In this document: positions 46,031-57,790 of the stretch, piece after piece
Layout of the letters: each line of letters begins with the position of its first letter
Numbering within the stretch: the stretch's first letter is position 1
Source: Pleurodeles waltl
Taxonomy: Eukaryota > Chordata > Amphibia > Caudata > Salamandridae
Direction of reading: 5' to 3'
Length of the DNA: 64,000 nt
NCBI RefSeq assembly: GCF_031143425.1
Contig: NC_090448.1
Coordinates: forward strand, 530,986,313-531,050,312
Notes under the pieces: model-generated
Told to the model about the DNA's origin: nothing
What the model saw: only the letters and a program-made list of their open reading frames with translations
Databases searched by the model: none
Position numbers and translations under genes: made by a program

Positions 46031-46565
46031 AAGACTGTCACTGACACCATACTTACGAGCAAGTTTAAATATGAGAACACCCTTAGTGCCGGGATCACGA
46101 TGAAAATCACTATACGTCTACAGACCATATAGAACATGTCAGCCAGAATCATCCTCAATCTCCAACACAGAACTCACATCACACCACACCTTAGGGAGCT
46201 CCATTGGCTCCCGATACACACACATACTGATTTCAGACCTCTTGACAATGCATTTAAGGCACTAGACAACTTAGGCCCTACTTACCTGAATAGTTGCATC
46301 TCCTTCTACTAACCACGCTGATACCTCCTCTCGGCTGGACTCCTATTAACACACATCCCATATATACATGGAACCAGATCAGGAGGATGGATGTTTTTCA
46401 CCTCCTCATCTTTCCTTGAATATCCACAAGAAGCTGACCTGGATTTTGAGCTACCAAACCTACTATACGGTGAGTTAGGCACACACACCTGCTCTCTGCA
46501 AGGATAACCCTGCAGGTGATTGTGCACTTTACAAATAAACATAACATTACATGACATAACATATC
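46031..46565 (+). mobile_element. 3' part of an L2/CR1-like LINE
   Basis: Plus strand follows the C-terminal ORF2 block of L2-type elements (a decayed HLRELHWLPI-like segment near 46180 and KALDNLGPTYLNSCIS near 46270) and ends with CAAATAAACATAACATTACA, a short A/T-rich tail in the style of L2. Together with 45765-46030 it makes a head-inverted copy. Confidence 0.65.
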
Positions 46566-47769
46566 ATATCTCTCTTTTTTTAATTAATTTTACCAAAATT
46601 AAATTAACTAAATTGTACTTCTCCTTTATTATCTTCAAACTACAGAGATACTAACACCAAAAATAAAATTACCAAAAATTTACATTGAAAATCAGAAGCC
46701 TGAAAAACAAAGCAACCTACCTGAAAAAAGAAGAAAACTGCTCCAAAATAAGGTATAAAGAAGCTTAAAAAATGGCTAATGTAAACCACTATCTATTATA
46801 TATAACAGCTGGCAAAATATAGAAATATATGTTTTTATGTTTTAAAGTAAATACAAAGCACAACAGGTCCAAGGCAGTACATTTCATGGTATCCTAGAAA
46901 GGAAAACACCGGTTAACATGTGTAGTCTACCCCACCAGCAAACAACATAGCAACAAGGAACGTTGCCACTGAAAATGCACCAAGTATTATTCTACCCTTC
47001 AATAAGGGAGGTCAATAAATGTAAAAATATTCCTGAACATAACCATCGGCCAAGTATAGTAGAAATTGAGATCAGAAATATAATTCAAGAACTTAAAGAA
47101 CCCTTCTCAAGATTTACTATTCCCACCACACTCTAACCCACATTTAAGAAATGTTGGACTTTGAAGGCTATAACTTTAGTTTTCCCACTCCAAGCTACAA
47201 CCACTATTATAAAAATAAATTAATATATTAAAAAATCTCAAACAAATATATAAAATTGAAATATTTTCAAATAAACATATAGTTATATTTTACATAAAAC
47301 AATAACTCACTAATTCATTATTTCATCATATTAATTTATTTTTAAAATGTGTAATACATTTTTAATAATTTGCACTTGTATTTTAAATAAATAATTCTTA
47401 TTTTGAAAAAACCTAAATGTAAATTTCTAGATAAAATATTTATTACACAAATGAATTACAATTACTACATAAACTGTTAAACAAAAATAAAATAAACATG
47501 TTTTATTAGAAAAAATATTATCAACATTTGATACATTTTATTTTTTCAAATTTCTATAAACCAACATCACAATCCTTAAATATACGTTTCACAACTAAAA
47601 ATACAAATTAAAATATATGATAAAAGTAAGTTATATAAAAATACTATATAAAAATATTTAAATTTACAAAAATGAATTAACTAAAAATAATAAAAATAAT
47701 TAGCAAATATTAGTCATTAAATTATTTACAATACTAGTTAGTACTCATCTAGTACTCATGTACTTTTGA
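46566..47769. other. AT-rich sequence, 1.2 kb
   Basis: Strongly A/T-rich from about 47200, with many AAATA and TTTAAA words. No gene, inverted terminal repeats or clear tandem unit. Confidence 0.5.
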
Positions 47770-48317
47770 AAAAGCAGAGATTAGGTCTCACTAATTTGAA
47801 AACAGACAAATTAATAGCGATCAAGGAAGCCAATAAGGGCAAGAATATTGTCATTATGCATGTGGGTGAGTACAGTTAGGGAATATTGCTGCAACTAACA
47901 GATCTGGAATGCTATGAAAAAGTAGTAGAAGACCTAATGCTCACAATGAAAAAAACGAATTCATTAAAAAATAATTGATTGGAAAGAAAGGGGCTTTTTG
48001 TCTGACAGTGAGTGCCAATATATATTAGTTACAACACCTCGGCGTTCAAGCAGATATATTTCTTACCAAATATACATAACAAGACACCATTCCCTCCAGG
48101 TAGGCCCATTATTTCAGGCTATGACTCGTCAACTGAACATCTGTCTGAATATGTGGATGGATTTCTGCAACCTTTAGTTGGGAATATACCTGTTTATTTA
48201 CATGATAGTAAAGAAGTGTTAAACAAAGTTGAGGATGTCCAATGGATACAAGATACTATGATTTTCATTATTTGTGATGTAACTAGCCTAACATGTATCC
48301 AAATAAAATCGGAATGA
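47770..48317 (+). pseudogene. Penelope-like element reverse transcriptase fragment
   Basis: Penelope-like elements carry an RT related to telomerase. Here LKTDKLIAIKEANKGKNIVI (about 47785-47845) matches the usual start block, followed after stops by FKQIYFLPNIHNKTPFPPGR and PIISGYDSSTEHLSEYVDGF (48045-48170) and IFIICDVTSL (48255-48290), where the aspartate of CDVTSL is the first catalytic residue. The copy stops there; a MITE begins at 48335. No GIY-YIG endonuclease was found. Confidence 0.8.
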
Positions 48318-48334
48318 TGCCATTAAAACACTAT

Positions 48335-49246
48335 GGCCCTGATTTATACTGTTTGGTGCAGAACTGAACTAACGCAGCTTTGCACCAAAAAGTTTAACAC
48401 CGGCTTGCACCATTTGTGAGCACCAGCCGGGCAGCATATTTATGGAATGGTGCAAGCCGGTGCAAAGGGTAGGCTAGCGTAAAAAAATAAATGACGTTAG
48501 CCGGGTGGGGCTGGCGGTATGGAAGAAGAGGGTTTGCACCAAAAAATGATGTTAGGCAGGTTAGAGTAAAAAAAATGACTCTAACCAGCCTAATGTCATT
48601 TTCTGATGCAAAACCATCCATACCACAACTCCTGTCTTAGAAAAGACAGGAGTCATGCCCACCACTCCAATGGCCAGCACAGGGGACCAGGGTCACCTGG
48701 GCATGGCCTTTGCACCCAGTGCCATGTGGGGGGGTCACAAATTCTGGGCCCCCAGTGGCACTTAAAAATAAAATACTTACCTGTATGTACTTATACTTAC
48801 CTGGGATGGGGTCCCCCATCCTCTGCTGTCCCTCTGGTGTGGGTGGGGGTGTCCCTGGGCCCTGGAAGGGCACCTGTGGGCTTATTCTATGGTGTTCCAC
48901 CATGGAAATAGACCCACAGGTCCCCTAACGCCTGTCCTGGCCCAGGCATTAAATAATGGTGCTAAGCAAGCTTTGCACCATTATTTGACTGCTCCTCTCC
49001 CCGTGCGTGATTTTAGCACGGGGATAATTATGGCGCTAGGGCCATAGAGTCATTGTTTGCACGGAAATGCCTACTTTGCATATTATTGACGCAAAGTAGG
49101 TTTCCACATCCAAAAAATGACTTAAACTCCATAAATTTGGCACTAGACGGGTCTAGCACCAAAGTATAAATATGGAGTTAGTTTTGCACCAAATTTGTGT
49201 AAAAAAAATGACGCATATTCGGCACAAAACAAATATGAATATGCTC
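48335..49246. mobile_element. 912-bp MITE (TATTTATACT family)
   Basis: Starts GGCCCTGATTTATACTG and ends near AATATGAATATGCTC; CTAT lies on both sides. The interior matches 32466-33388, including the hairpin ACTCCTGTCTT/AAGACAGGAGT (48628-48653) and GGGATGGG-rich middle. CG positions of the older copy are often TG or CA here, so it has lost CpGs. Confidence 0.8.
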
Positions 49247-49739
49247 CTATCTTTCTACAGGTAAGGCTGATCACTATTGACATACTGAGATGCTTATCAA
49301 TATGGTTAATATCATTGTATCCCATCATTTGTTTCTTCATAGTGGAGTGTGGTGCCATCAGCTGCAGGGGACTGCAATGGGGTTCTCAGGTTTGCCCCTT
49401 CTTATGTCAACTATTTTATTGGCTGGTATGAGAGGGAGCATGCCTGGGGCTCATCAGCCACTGAATGGGTGGACTTTCTAATCTTTTGCAGTCTGATGAG
49501 ATAACATTTAGGTCCAGGGTCAGGTTCTAAAAACATTTGCATGCCCTTGTACTGAGCAATTATGGATAACATTCAACATTTTAATCGGGTAGATCATTTG
49601 CACTTCATCTTGACGGGTCCAACCTACAGGGTCATGCGACTAGAGGAGTCAATATATAAATGATCAAGTAAAATGGTGCCATTGTTTAAATGCTATATTT
49701 ATTCATTAAAGTTTGTGACATACAACAAACGCTGGTTGA
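49247..49739. other. Anonymous sequence
   Basis: No feature seen. Confidence 0.4.
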
Positions 49740-50484
49740 TCAATGCCATTGTTTGTAATGACAGTTAACCTAGCTAATATGATTGTTAGCAATGATCATA
49801 ATATTCAGTGCTACTTTTCTTTTTTCACATTGTGTATATGTAATTTACAACATGGTGCCCTAATTATGGGAATGTTAGATAAATTTCATTTTAATTTAGA
49901 TATATTTGAGATTAATTATTTTTCACAACAGATAGTCAATTTTGTTTGTTTTTTCACATTTGCAGCAGTCTACCTTAGCACACTATAGCAATCAACTTGA
50001 GTATTAGTGGCACCTTGGAAAGTTCTAAGTGGCCACCACTTTATGCATGCGATGCGTACTATTAATCAATACAATAGTGCAATACTGCATGTAGTTTGAA
50101 ACACCCAATTATGTGTACTAAATTTAATCTGACATGTTGCTCAACATGGCAGTACACCCAATATGGTGACCTTTTTGTGTATATGTGTGTTTGAGATTTA
50201 CTTGGCAGAATGGTGCCCAGATTATGGGGAGATTAGACATGCACAATTTGATTCAGATATGTTCGGGATTAGTGCCTTTTCACAACAGATAGTCAATTTT
50301 GTTTTAACTATCAGAGTTACAGCAGTATTAAGGTCAATATAGCTGCCATTTTATAGCTGTGACTGGCACTATTGGGCAATACATTTTATTAACACTGCAT
50401 TTAATCCAATTTGTCTAACTGTATGCACTGAAATGGCATTTGGCATGCTGTTTTACATCCCAGTACACCCATTATTGTGACCAT
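49740..50484. repeat. Degenerate tandem repeat, period about 310-360 bp
   Basis: CACAACAGATAGTCAATTTTG occurs at 49924 and 50281 (357 bp apart), CAGTACACCCA at 50150 and 50461 (311 bp), and ATGGTGCCC plus ATTATGGG words at 49852 and 50211. The array runs into the MITE at 50485 and appears to resume after it (51200-51290). Confidence 0.65.
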
Positions 50485-51199
50485 GGGGCAGATTTAAGAG
50501 CCCCTAGCACCTCCTTGCGCCACATTAGTGTCATTCTTTTTACGCGAATGTGGCCCAACGAGGCCAAACCCGCCGCGCCAAATTTACAAAGTGGTGCAAT
50601 GCATGCATTGCGCCACTTTGTAACCCTTTGCACTACATTATGCCTGCGTCAGACATAATGTATGCAAAAGGGGCATTCCCCCTGGGGGGGCTGAAAAAAT
50701 GGCACAAATTAATCTAAAAGATTTCTTTGCATCATTTTTTCGTCACGTTTAATGCCTGCTCAGAGCAGGTGTTAAAAAGGGGCACACCATTGTTTACAAT
50801 GAGCCGCAATGGGCTTTGCAGGATTAGCGTAAAACATTTTTACGCTAATCCTGCAAAGCTTCGAACTAGCATCAAAAATTCTGAAACTAGTTCCCTAACT
50901 ACCGCCACGATACACTGTGGGGGTTATTCTAAGGAGGAGGTGTTAATCCGTCCCAAAAGTGACGGAAAAGTGACGGATTTACCACCAGCCGTATTACGAG
51001 TCCATTATATCCTATGGAACTCGTAATACAGCTGGTGGTATATCCGTCACTTTACCGTCACTTTTGGGACGGATTAACACTCCTCCAAAGTTAGAATAAC
51101 CCCCTGTATCTTTGATGCGTTGCACACATGATGGTGTTAAGGGGAGCAAAAAAAATGCTACTACACAGGGTGCAGTGCCACTTTTCTGAAATCTGGCCC
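50485..51199. mobile_element. 715-bp MITE with a second MITE inside, CAT duplication
   Basis: Begins GGGGCAGATTTAAGAG and ends GAAATCTGGCCC, with CAT on both sides. Same family as 31092-31572 (GCGCCACTTTGTAA, CATTATGCCTGCGTCAGAC). The length excess is partly the nested element at 50929-51104. Confidence 0.8.
50929..51104. mobile_element. 176-bp palindromic MITE nested in another
   Basis: GGGGGTTATTCTAA at the left and TTAGAATAACCCCC at the right, with GACGG/CCGTC arms pairing almost completely around TCCATTATATCCTATGGA. TGT flanks both sides. It interrupts the older MITE 50485-51199. Confidence 0.85.
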
Positions 51200-51843
51200 C
51201 ATGATTTTTGCTTTTTTGTATTCAGCCTGTATTTCATTACTGTAATATGAATTTGAATGATATTCAGCAAAGGGCCTTAAATGGTGACCAACATTAGTTT
51301 GATACAGTACAATATGAGCACACATAATGCACTTTACTAGGGACTTACTAGTAAATCAAATATGCCATTCATGGATGAACCAATCACTAGTACAATCTAG
51401 ACAGAGAGTACATGCACTTTATCACTGGTCAACAGTGGTGAAGTGCCCAGAGTCCTAAAGCCAGCAAAAAAGGTCAGAAAAAATAGGAAGCAGAAGGCAA
51501 AACGTTTGGAGATAACCCTGCAAAAAGGTCCAGGTCCAACACATGGCAATTAGGGGAATATAGTACTGCCATTTAACTTGTTTTGCGGTACTAGGAATTC
51601 ACCAATTGTAACTTTTGTTATAGCTCTACTATATGTAGCATCCGATTCCGTCAAGTAGCTGTGTGTCTGTGTACTGCAGCACACTTGATATGCTGACCAT
51701 TGCCGTTTTGGTGTGAATGGTGCTGTTTCTGGGCCATTTTCCATTTACCACTAATTTCATCACCGTAATAGATCACTCTGATAATGCATAATTATAAGAA
51801 ACAGAAAAGCACTCAATTTTAGTGCTGTATAGTAACATACTTA
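51200..51843. other. Anonymous sequence
   Basis: The first 90 bp may continue the tandem repeat before the MITE. No gene. Confidence 0.4.
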
Positions 51844-52729
51844 GGGGCATATTTATACTTTGTTTGCACCATTTTCGTGTCAATAATTTTGACAGTTAAA
51901 CAGCGCTGCGCTAACTCTATATTTATATTTTGACGCTAGACCCGTCTACGGTCAAAATATTTGAGTTAGTGTTATGTTGTGGATGCGGCAAACTACCTTG
52001 CGCTAATTAGATGCAAGGTAGGTGTTCCCGTCCACAATATGATGCCAACCCCCTACTGCCTCATTTATGCTCCGGCGCAGAAACGACACGCACACAGTAT
52101 GCGGACCCAAATAAAGGCAACAAGCCTGTTTAGCGCCATTATTTAACAAATGGGTCAGACCAGGCGTTAGGGTACCTGTGGACCCATTTCCATGGCCAAA
52201 CACCATGGAATGGGCCCACAGATGCCCCCCCAAGCCCCAGCAACACCTTCACCCACTCCAGAGGGACACCATAGAATGGGGACCCCATCCTGGGTAAGTA
52301 TAGGTAAGTATTTTATGGGAGTTTTTATAATATGCCATTGTCTTATGGCCTTGCCAAGGGGACACTGGTCCTCTGTGCTGACCATTGGGGTGGTGGCCAT
52401 GACTCCTGTCTTTTCTAAGACAGGAGTAAGTTTTGGGTGCTAGTGTGTCAGAAAATGATGCTAGGCTGGTTATCGGCATATTTGTTGCCGCTAACCAACC
52501 TAGCGTCATTTCTGGCCCACTAGAGCCTTTTACCCTATCGCCACCCCTCCCCCCCCCCCCCCCCCCCCAACTAGTGTCTTTTTTTTTTTTCATACGCTAG
52601 CCTATCCTTAGCGCCGGCCAGCGCCATTCCACAGATATTTTGCACACCTGACACAATGGAATGGCTCTAAGGACTTTGCCGCAAAACTGCGTTAGAGCAG
52701 TTTTGCAGCAAAAAACATAAATTTGCACT
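51844..52729. mobile_element. 886-bp MITE (TATTTATACT family), TTA duplication
   Basis: Begins GGGGCATATTTATACTTTG, ends CATAAATTTGCAC, TTA on both sides (51841-51843, 52730-52732). It is in the opposite orientation to the copies at 32466 and 48335, and carries the same hairpin (52401-52427). A 20-base C run at 52549-52568 and a T run at 52579-52590 lie near the right end. Confidence 0.8.
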
Positions 52730-52759
52730 TTAGTACCAGATGGGATTGCTTAAGACTAT
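52730..52759. other. Spacer between two MITEs
   Basis: 30 bp. Confidence 0.6.
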
Positions 52760-53372
52760 GGCCCTCATTACGGCTTCAGCTGTCTTTTTTAAAGACCCCC
52801 TAAGACGCTGCAGCCAGCATACCGACAGTGCTGACGGTATGCTGGCCTACCTATTATGAGTGTTCCACTGGGCCAAAGAGCGAAAACAGCATTTCCACCT
52901 GCTGGCTCAGCATAAAACTCACCACAACATTGATGCTGGCTCGTAATTGAGCTGACGGCAATGTTGTGGTGCATCGGGTGCAACAACTCCTGTCGCGCAT
53001 TTCACTGCCTGTAATGGGGGCAGTGAAAAGCGCAACGAGTCTGTACATGGGGGCCCCTACGCTGACCCTGCCAAGTGCATGGGGCCCTCTTGGGGCCTAC
53101 AATGCCCCCTTTCTACCAGCCTTTGCATGGCAGTGAGACCACCATTCAAAGGCTGGTGGAAAGAGGACTCATAATCGCCAGGGCAGCACTGCTTGCAGTG
53201 CTGCCCTGGCGTATTGCGACCACCACGACCATCAGGCTGTCGACAGGCGGCAACCTGGCGGTGCCGGCGGTCGGATCGTGGCCCATCTGTCACGGTCATA
53301 ACAGGGTGGTCCGACAGCCCTGTCTGTAGCAGTCCAACTGCCATCACGAGCTCCACACCTGCAATGAGGGCC
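52760..53372. mobile_element. 613-bp Harbinger-type MITE
   Basis: Begins GGCCCTCATTACGGCTTC and ends CTGCAATGAGGGCC; flanks TAT and TAC suggest a decayed 3-bp duplication. A strong hairpin, CAGGGCAGCACTGC with its inverse GCAGTGCTGCCCTG, lies at 53179-53209. Same terminal family as 35936-36555. Confidence 0.75.
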
Positions 53373-54300
53373 TACGTGACATTAACATTAGATACATTAG
53401 ATCACCAATAAGAATTAATGTAAAATGTCCCATTGGGAAGATATGAGATTTTTGAATAGATGATTCTGACCTTCTATCCCTTTGGATGAGATCTTTGTAT
53501 TGTTTGTTTTTCTTTATTTTTAGTTTTCGACTATTACTTTGGACTGTATTATGGCTACCGTGCCTCCACGAACACACCATTATTTCCACTATTTGGTCAG
53601 ACACACAAAGTTTGATCCATCATATTATTTAATGTTATTATCCACCCTTTCTCTACTATCCTGTATACAATTGTGTGAATCATACCATTCTGGTTACATC
53701 CCTTGGGCGGAACTACTGTCCTCCTTCACCTTAGCAAAGAATGTATGGACACAACTATCAAAATTGATTAACAGATTGGATTGCAGTTTGTCTTAAGAAA
53801 CTCATTATAATTCGGTCTAAAAGAAAAGTTCCATTTTGATTTCATCAATTTCATATTAGGTGGCCTTAAAGGTTCCACATTACCACAATACATTGACACT
53901 GGATGACTGGATGATATGGATGGGTGGTCACACATTGTTTGTGTAAACCAGTCTAACTCCTTTTGCTCAGGTTACAGTTATGTGACTATTATATGGAATA
54001 ACAGCACTGTTATTTACTACACTTCTTTTGTGGACTTGAATGCACTTTTATAACCCTACTGACTATCAAAAGAGTATAATCATTATCTAAAATACACTTT
54101 GGGTTGTAGATTACAAGCAAAATGTTTACTGTCCTCTAATTGTAGACACATTTGGCACACTTTTTTAAATATTTGTTGATCTCTTTCCCACCAGTGATCC
54201 AGTTTGAGATTCGGTTATGGAATTACACATACGTTATTTAAATGTATGATTTTAGTTTTTTTATGTAAATATTTCTGTATATCTTTGCATTATTTACAGT
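53373..54300. other. Anonymous sequence, possibly Penelope-like flank
   Basis: Frames at 53539-53796 have no recognisable product. Its position before the hammerhead-like motif at 54301 suggests the 3' part of a Penelope-like element. Confidence 0.3.
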
Positions 54301-54338
54301 TTTGAGAAAGTTCTGTCGTGGACAAAACGTGTCTGCTT
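54301..54338 (+). ncRNA. Hammerhead-like motif, decayed
   Basis: TTTGAGAAAGTTCTGTCG, then GGACAAAACGTGTCTGC. The second core AAAACGTGTC stands for GAAACGTGTC; the first core (CTGANGA) has become TTGAGAA. It is followed by GAATAAGAAAAC and TTTTTGGACTACTTT, similar wording to the tail of other copies. Confidence 0.4.
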
Positions 54339-55719
54339 TGGATGCCTAACTGCTCATGGTTGAATAAGAAAACTAAAGTTCAAGACCCTTGGGTGGTTTT
54401 AATCTTTTTGGACTACTTTTAGACTGAACTGGTTAAATTGTTTATGATATAACCGTAGCTGCACTAATATAATAAATATAAAAAAGTAACCCATTTTAAA
54501 ATGAAAAAACTGAGCATTTAATATTTGCTATTGCAATTAAAACATTTTTGTAATAAATGAATGTGCATTATTTTAAAACATTATCATTCCTAAACCCCTA
54601 TAATTCCCAACAACACAAAAACTGACTTAAACATATTATATTAACATAAAGAAAATCCTTTTTGAAATATATCAATCTCAATATTTATTAAAGTTTAAAA
54701 CGTTGTACAACATAAAAATACATTTAAAGAAATAATAATAAATAAACACTACCAATCCTAACCTCTTTATATTCCAACAATCTGAAAATAAATCACACTT
54801 AGGACCTGATTACGACCTTGGAGGATGGGCTACTCCATCACAAACTTGCCAAGGTTGTAATCAGGCCCTTAATCTTATAATATCAATGTTTACAAATAAT
54901 TTAAAAAAATAAACAATAACTTCAAATACTCTACTCTCAAAAAATATCAAGTAAAATTAAAATACAGAAAATGTAACATAATTTAAAAAAAGGTATATTT
55001 AAAATACTACCTACCATAATAACCCACAATACCAAACACCCCCAAATTATTTTTTCAAAAATACTAATTTGCTATATAGGAATTCAATCTCTAAGAACAA
55101 AAACATTATTAATAGATATAAATAATGTATGCAACTTAAACAATATTATAAATAGCAACATAAAAATTAAAATTTCAAAATAAATGATAAAAATATTATA
55201 GCATACAAAAACTTTAAACTTCACTATTAGTACAGAAAACCAACTACAATATATTTAAAAATTATACTATTTATCTCAGTGCAATAATACTCATTGTTGG
55301 ACCTGGCTCTTTTTCTACGGTCACTCCCAGACTTTATATCTTCTTTTGATGAACCCTTATTTGCTGGCAGTAGGACACTATGCACTTTTTCTCTGCTAAC
55401 TAGTGGTAAAGTGTGTGTGCCTCCGCCCTAAATCATGGTAAAGTTGGACTACACCTAATTGGTACATTTAATTTAATTTTAAGTACTTAGTAAATTGTAC
55501 TACCAGTACCCAGCTGCAGCACCACAGGTACCACCCACAAAGACTTTGAAAACATGCCTCAGCTCTGCCACTGCAGCCTATACAAGAAACATTAAAAACA
55601 GTTGGTTGGTTCTTTTCTGTTTGCTGCATTAAATCCATTCCAAGTCCTCAGAGTGTCTAAATCAATTGTTTCAATCCTCCAAAGATACTATGCAAAAAAC
55701 AATCCAGACTATGATATAT
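54339..55719. other. AT-rich sequence
   Basis: 54480-55300 is strongly A/T-rich. Holds the 67-bp MITE at 54802. No gene. Confidence 0.5.
54802..54868. mobile_element. 67-bp Harbinger-type micro-MITE, TTA duplication
   Basis: GGACCTGATTACGACCTTGG at the left and CCAAGGTTGTAATCAGGCCC at the right leave only about 27 bp between the arms. TTA on both sides (54799-54801, 54869-54871). Ends resemble those of Harbinger 2 (GGTCTGATTACGAG). Confidence 0.85.
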
Positions 55720-55795
55720 CCGTCGACGTTTCGACCCCTCTATATCTTTGGCCAAATCCCAGCTCCACAATGGGTCTTCTTCAGGACTAGTATTA
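55720..55795 (-). ncRNA. Hammerhead ribozyme-like motif, best copy
   Basis: On minus: AGTC-CTGAAGA (core CTGANGA), GACCC, a 30-odd base loop, GGGTC, GAAA, then CGTCGAC. GACCC and GGGTC form stem II, GTC and GAC can form stem I, and the GTC before GAC is at the expected cleavage site. Stem III would be very short, as in the hammerheads known from Penelope-like elements. All core bases are present. Confidence 0.6.
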
Positions 55796-56229
55796 TGGGA
55801 GTCCCTACAACACCACAACAACTCAGTCAGAAACCATCACTTATATCCTAACCACCTATGTTGTTTAAATAACTTAATCAAAACTTACCTTAAATATATC
55901 CTCAGACTTCTTCACTTCTTTTACTTGTCTATTTATGAGGAGATCAGATCTAAAATAATAAATTGATCCATTGGAATATGTATTATTCTTCTTTCTTTCT
56001 TTCTATCACGAGCGCTTTTTCTCACTCTAGCTGTCCTTTGGTGTGTTGTTGTATCAGATGGGCTGTCCATATAGGATGAATATATTAAATTGATATTTAT
56101 GTATAAGTAAATAAATGAATATTATATTTGTATGAATTAATAGTTTGTTTGTTTTCACCAATGTTGTTTTATGATATATAAACAATTTGTTTTCCCCGTT
56201 AGGTCATTGTCGTATGTAATGAATATCTT
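55796..56229. other. Anonymous sequence
   Basis: Contains a (TTTC)n run near 55990. No gene. Confidence 0.4.
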
Positions 56230-57482
56230 CTACCCACCCCGATCGGGTTTTGGGTTACCCTCTGTGGTTTACTAGCACTGCAGCCTATAACACAGTTTTA
56301 AACTGAAATTTTGACCTGGCAAAGTAAACTTTTTGCAAGGCCTAAATTTTCCTTTTTGATACTTATAAGTCACTCTAAAGGTAGGCCCTAAAGGCTCATC
56401 TGGCTGAGTGTATTGTTTTTTAAAAATTAAGACCTGTCTCTACTTTTTACATTTCCTGGCAGTGAGAAACTACTAAGGTTGTTTTTCACTGTTGTAAGGC
56501 CCATTTCTCCCATTGACTAACACTGGGTTGACATATTAAATTTATAACCATTAACTTTAGATTGTCCCAACCAACTTTAGGTTGTCCTAACCAACTGTGC
56601 CTTTCTGCCAGTGTCCTGGGTCACATGACTGTGAATGGCTCTTCTGTTGAGGTATATTGCTTCCAGACAGTAATACAAATGGGCCTAGGTTTGGACAGGA
56701 TGGCCATCTTTAAAGGATGGCTGGGGTGGAGCTGTGCTAGCCTCACTTACACTTCTAAGAGCTTTGCCTCCTGCAAACACAGAAGTACCTTACACCAGGT
56801 CTGCCCTGTCCTTTATCACCCCAGACAGTTTGGAGCCCTGAACAGGGGCAGGGGAAGAACTTTCCAGGCCTAGTTGCGGGGGTAGGGCAAATAATTCCAC
56901 ATACAATACTGGCACAAGGTAAAAATATTGGACCTCCAGAACCACTCATCAGAACACTCCTGGACTTGTGGAAGATTCATAAGAAGAACTGTCCTGCTGC
57001 CAGAAGGACCACTGTGGTTCTAAAAATTCTGGACCCATGTAATTTACTTTGCCACAGCAGTACGATTTTAGTATCAAAAGACCGATAATGACTAGTACAC
57101 TAAGCATGAGCATTTTCGCTCAATTCCAGCAGCGTTTTCACCTCGAAATCGCCATTTTCGTCCTGCACTCGTGGCTCCCATTTTTAAAAGTTGCCCTCAC
57201 ATAGGCTTATAATACAGTCAGATTTGATTCCAAGGACACGTACACCTTGATTGACTTTTCTCTGACCTGGGCAAGCTGGAACCATTGCCTCAGGCCAAAC
57301 CTGTTTGGTCAGTCCCTCTCCCAGTGGCCGAATCAGATAGCATCAAGGCACACCATGAAAAAAAAAACTTATTATCGCTCACACACCCTGCCTAATCTTG
57401 CTCACACCTGCACCTGCTCTTTTCTTCTTCTTACTTTACGAGGGGGAGGTGCCCGTTTTTATTGGGGGTCCACACTTATCTG

Positions 57483-57790
57483 ATGTAAAATACTAGGCCT
57501 TGCTGGGTAATTTATTATGGGTTGGATGACATGAAATATGAGGTTTCATCATGACACTGTTTTTTCCTTTGTAGTGAAAACATGTGAATGACCAACCAAA
57601 ATGTCAAGAATGTTTGCCTGAAGCTTAAAAAACTGTATATAAGGAAACCTGATTTTGCATTGACACACAGTCTCCTGAGAACATACAAACCGTGCTGTTG
57701 TACTTCTAGGACGCTTGTTACTTGGCTGCAGCCAATAAATTCGATCTTTGACTTCACCTAGAAGACTCTGAGTTTCTGTGGTCTGAATCA
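57483..57790 (+). repeat. Candidate retroviral LTR fragment
   Basis: A TATA box (TATATAAGG, 57636-57644) is followed about 95 bp later by AATAAA (57734-57739) and an ending GTGGTCTGAATCA, the spacing of a promoter and polyadenylation signal in a retroviral LTR. No internal region or second copy was seen. Confidence 0.45.

Noticed and set aside
52549..52590. C20 and T12 runs
   Set aside because: Simple sequence, possibly also an assembly weak point; no further structure.
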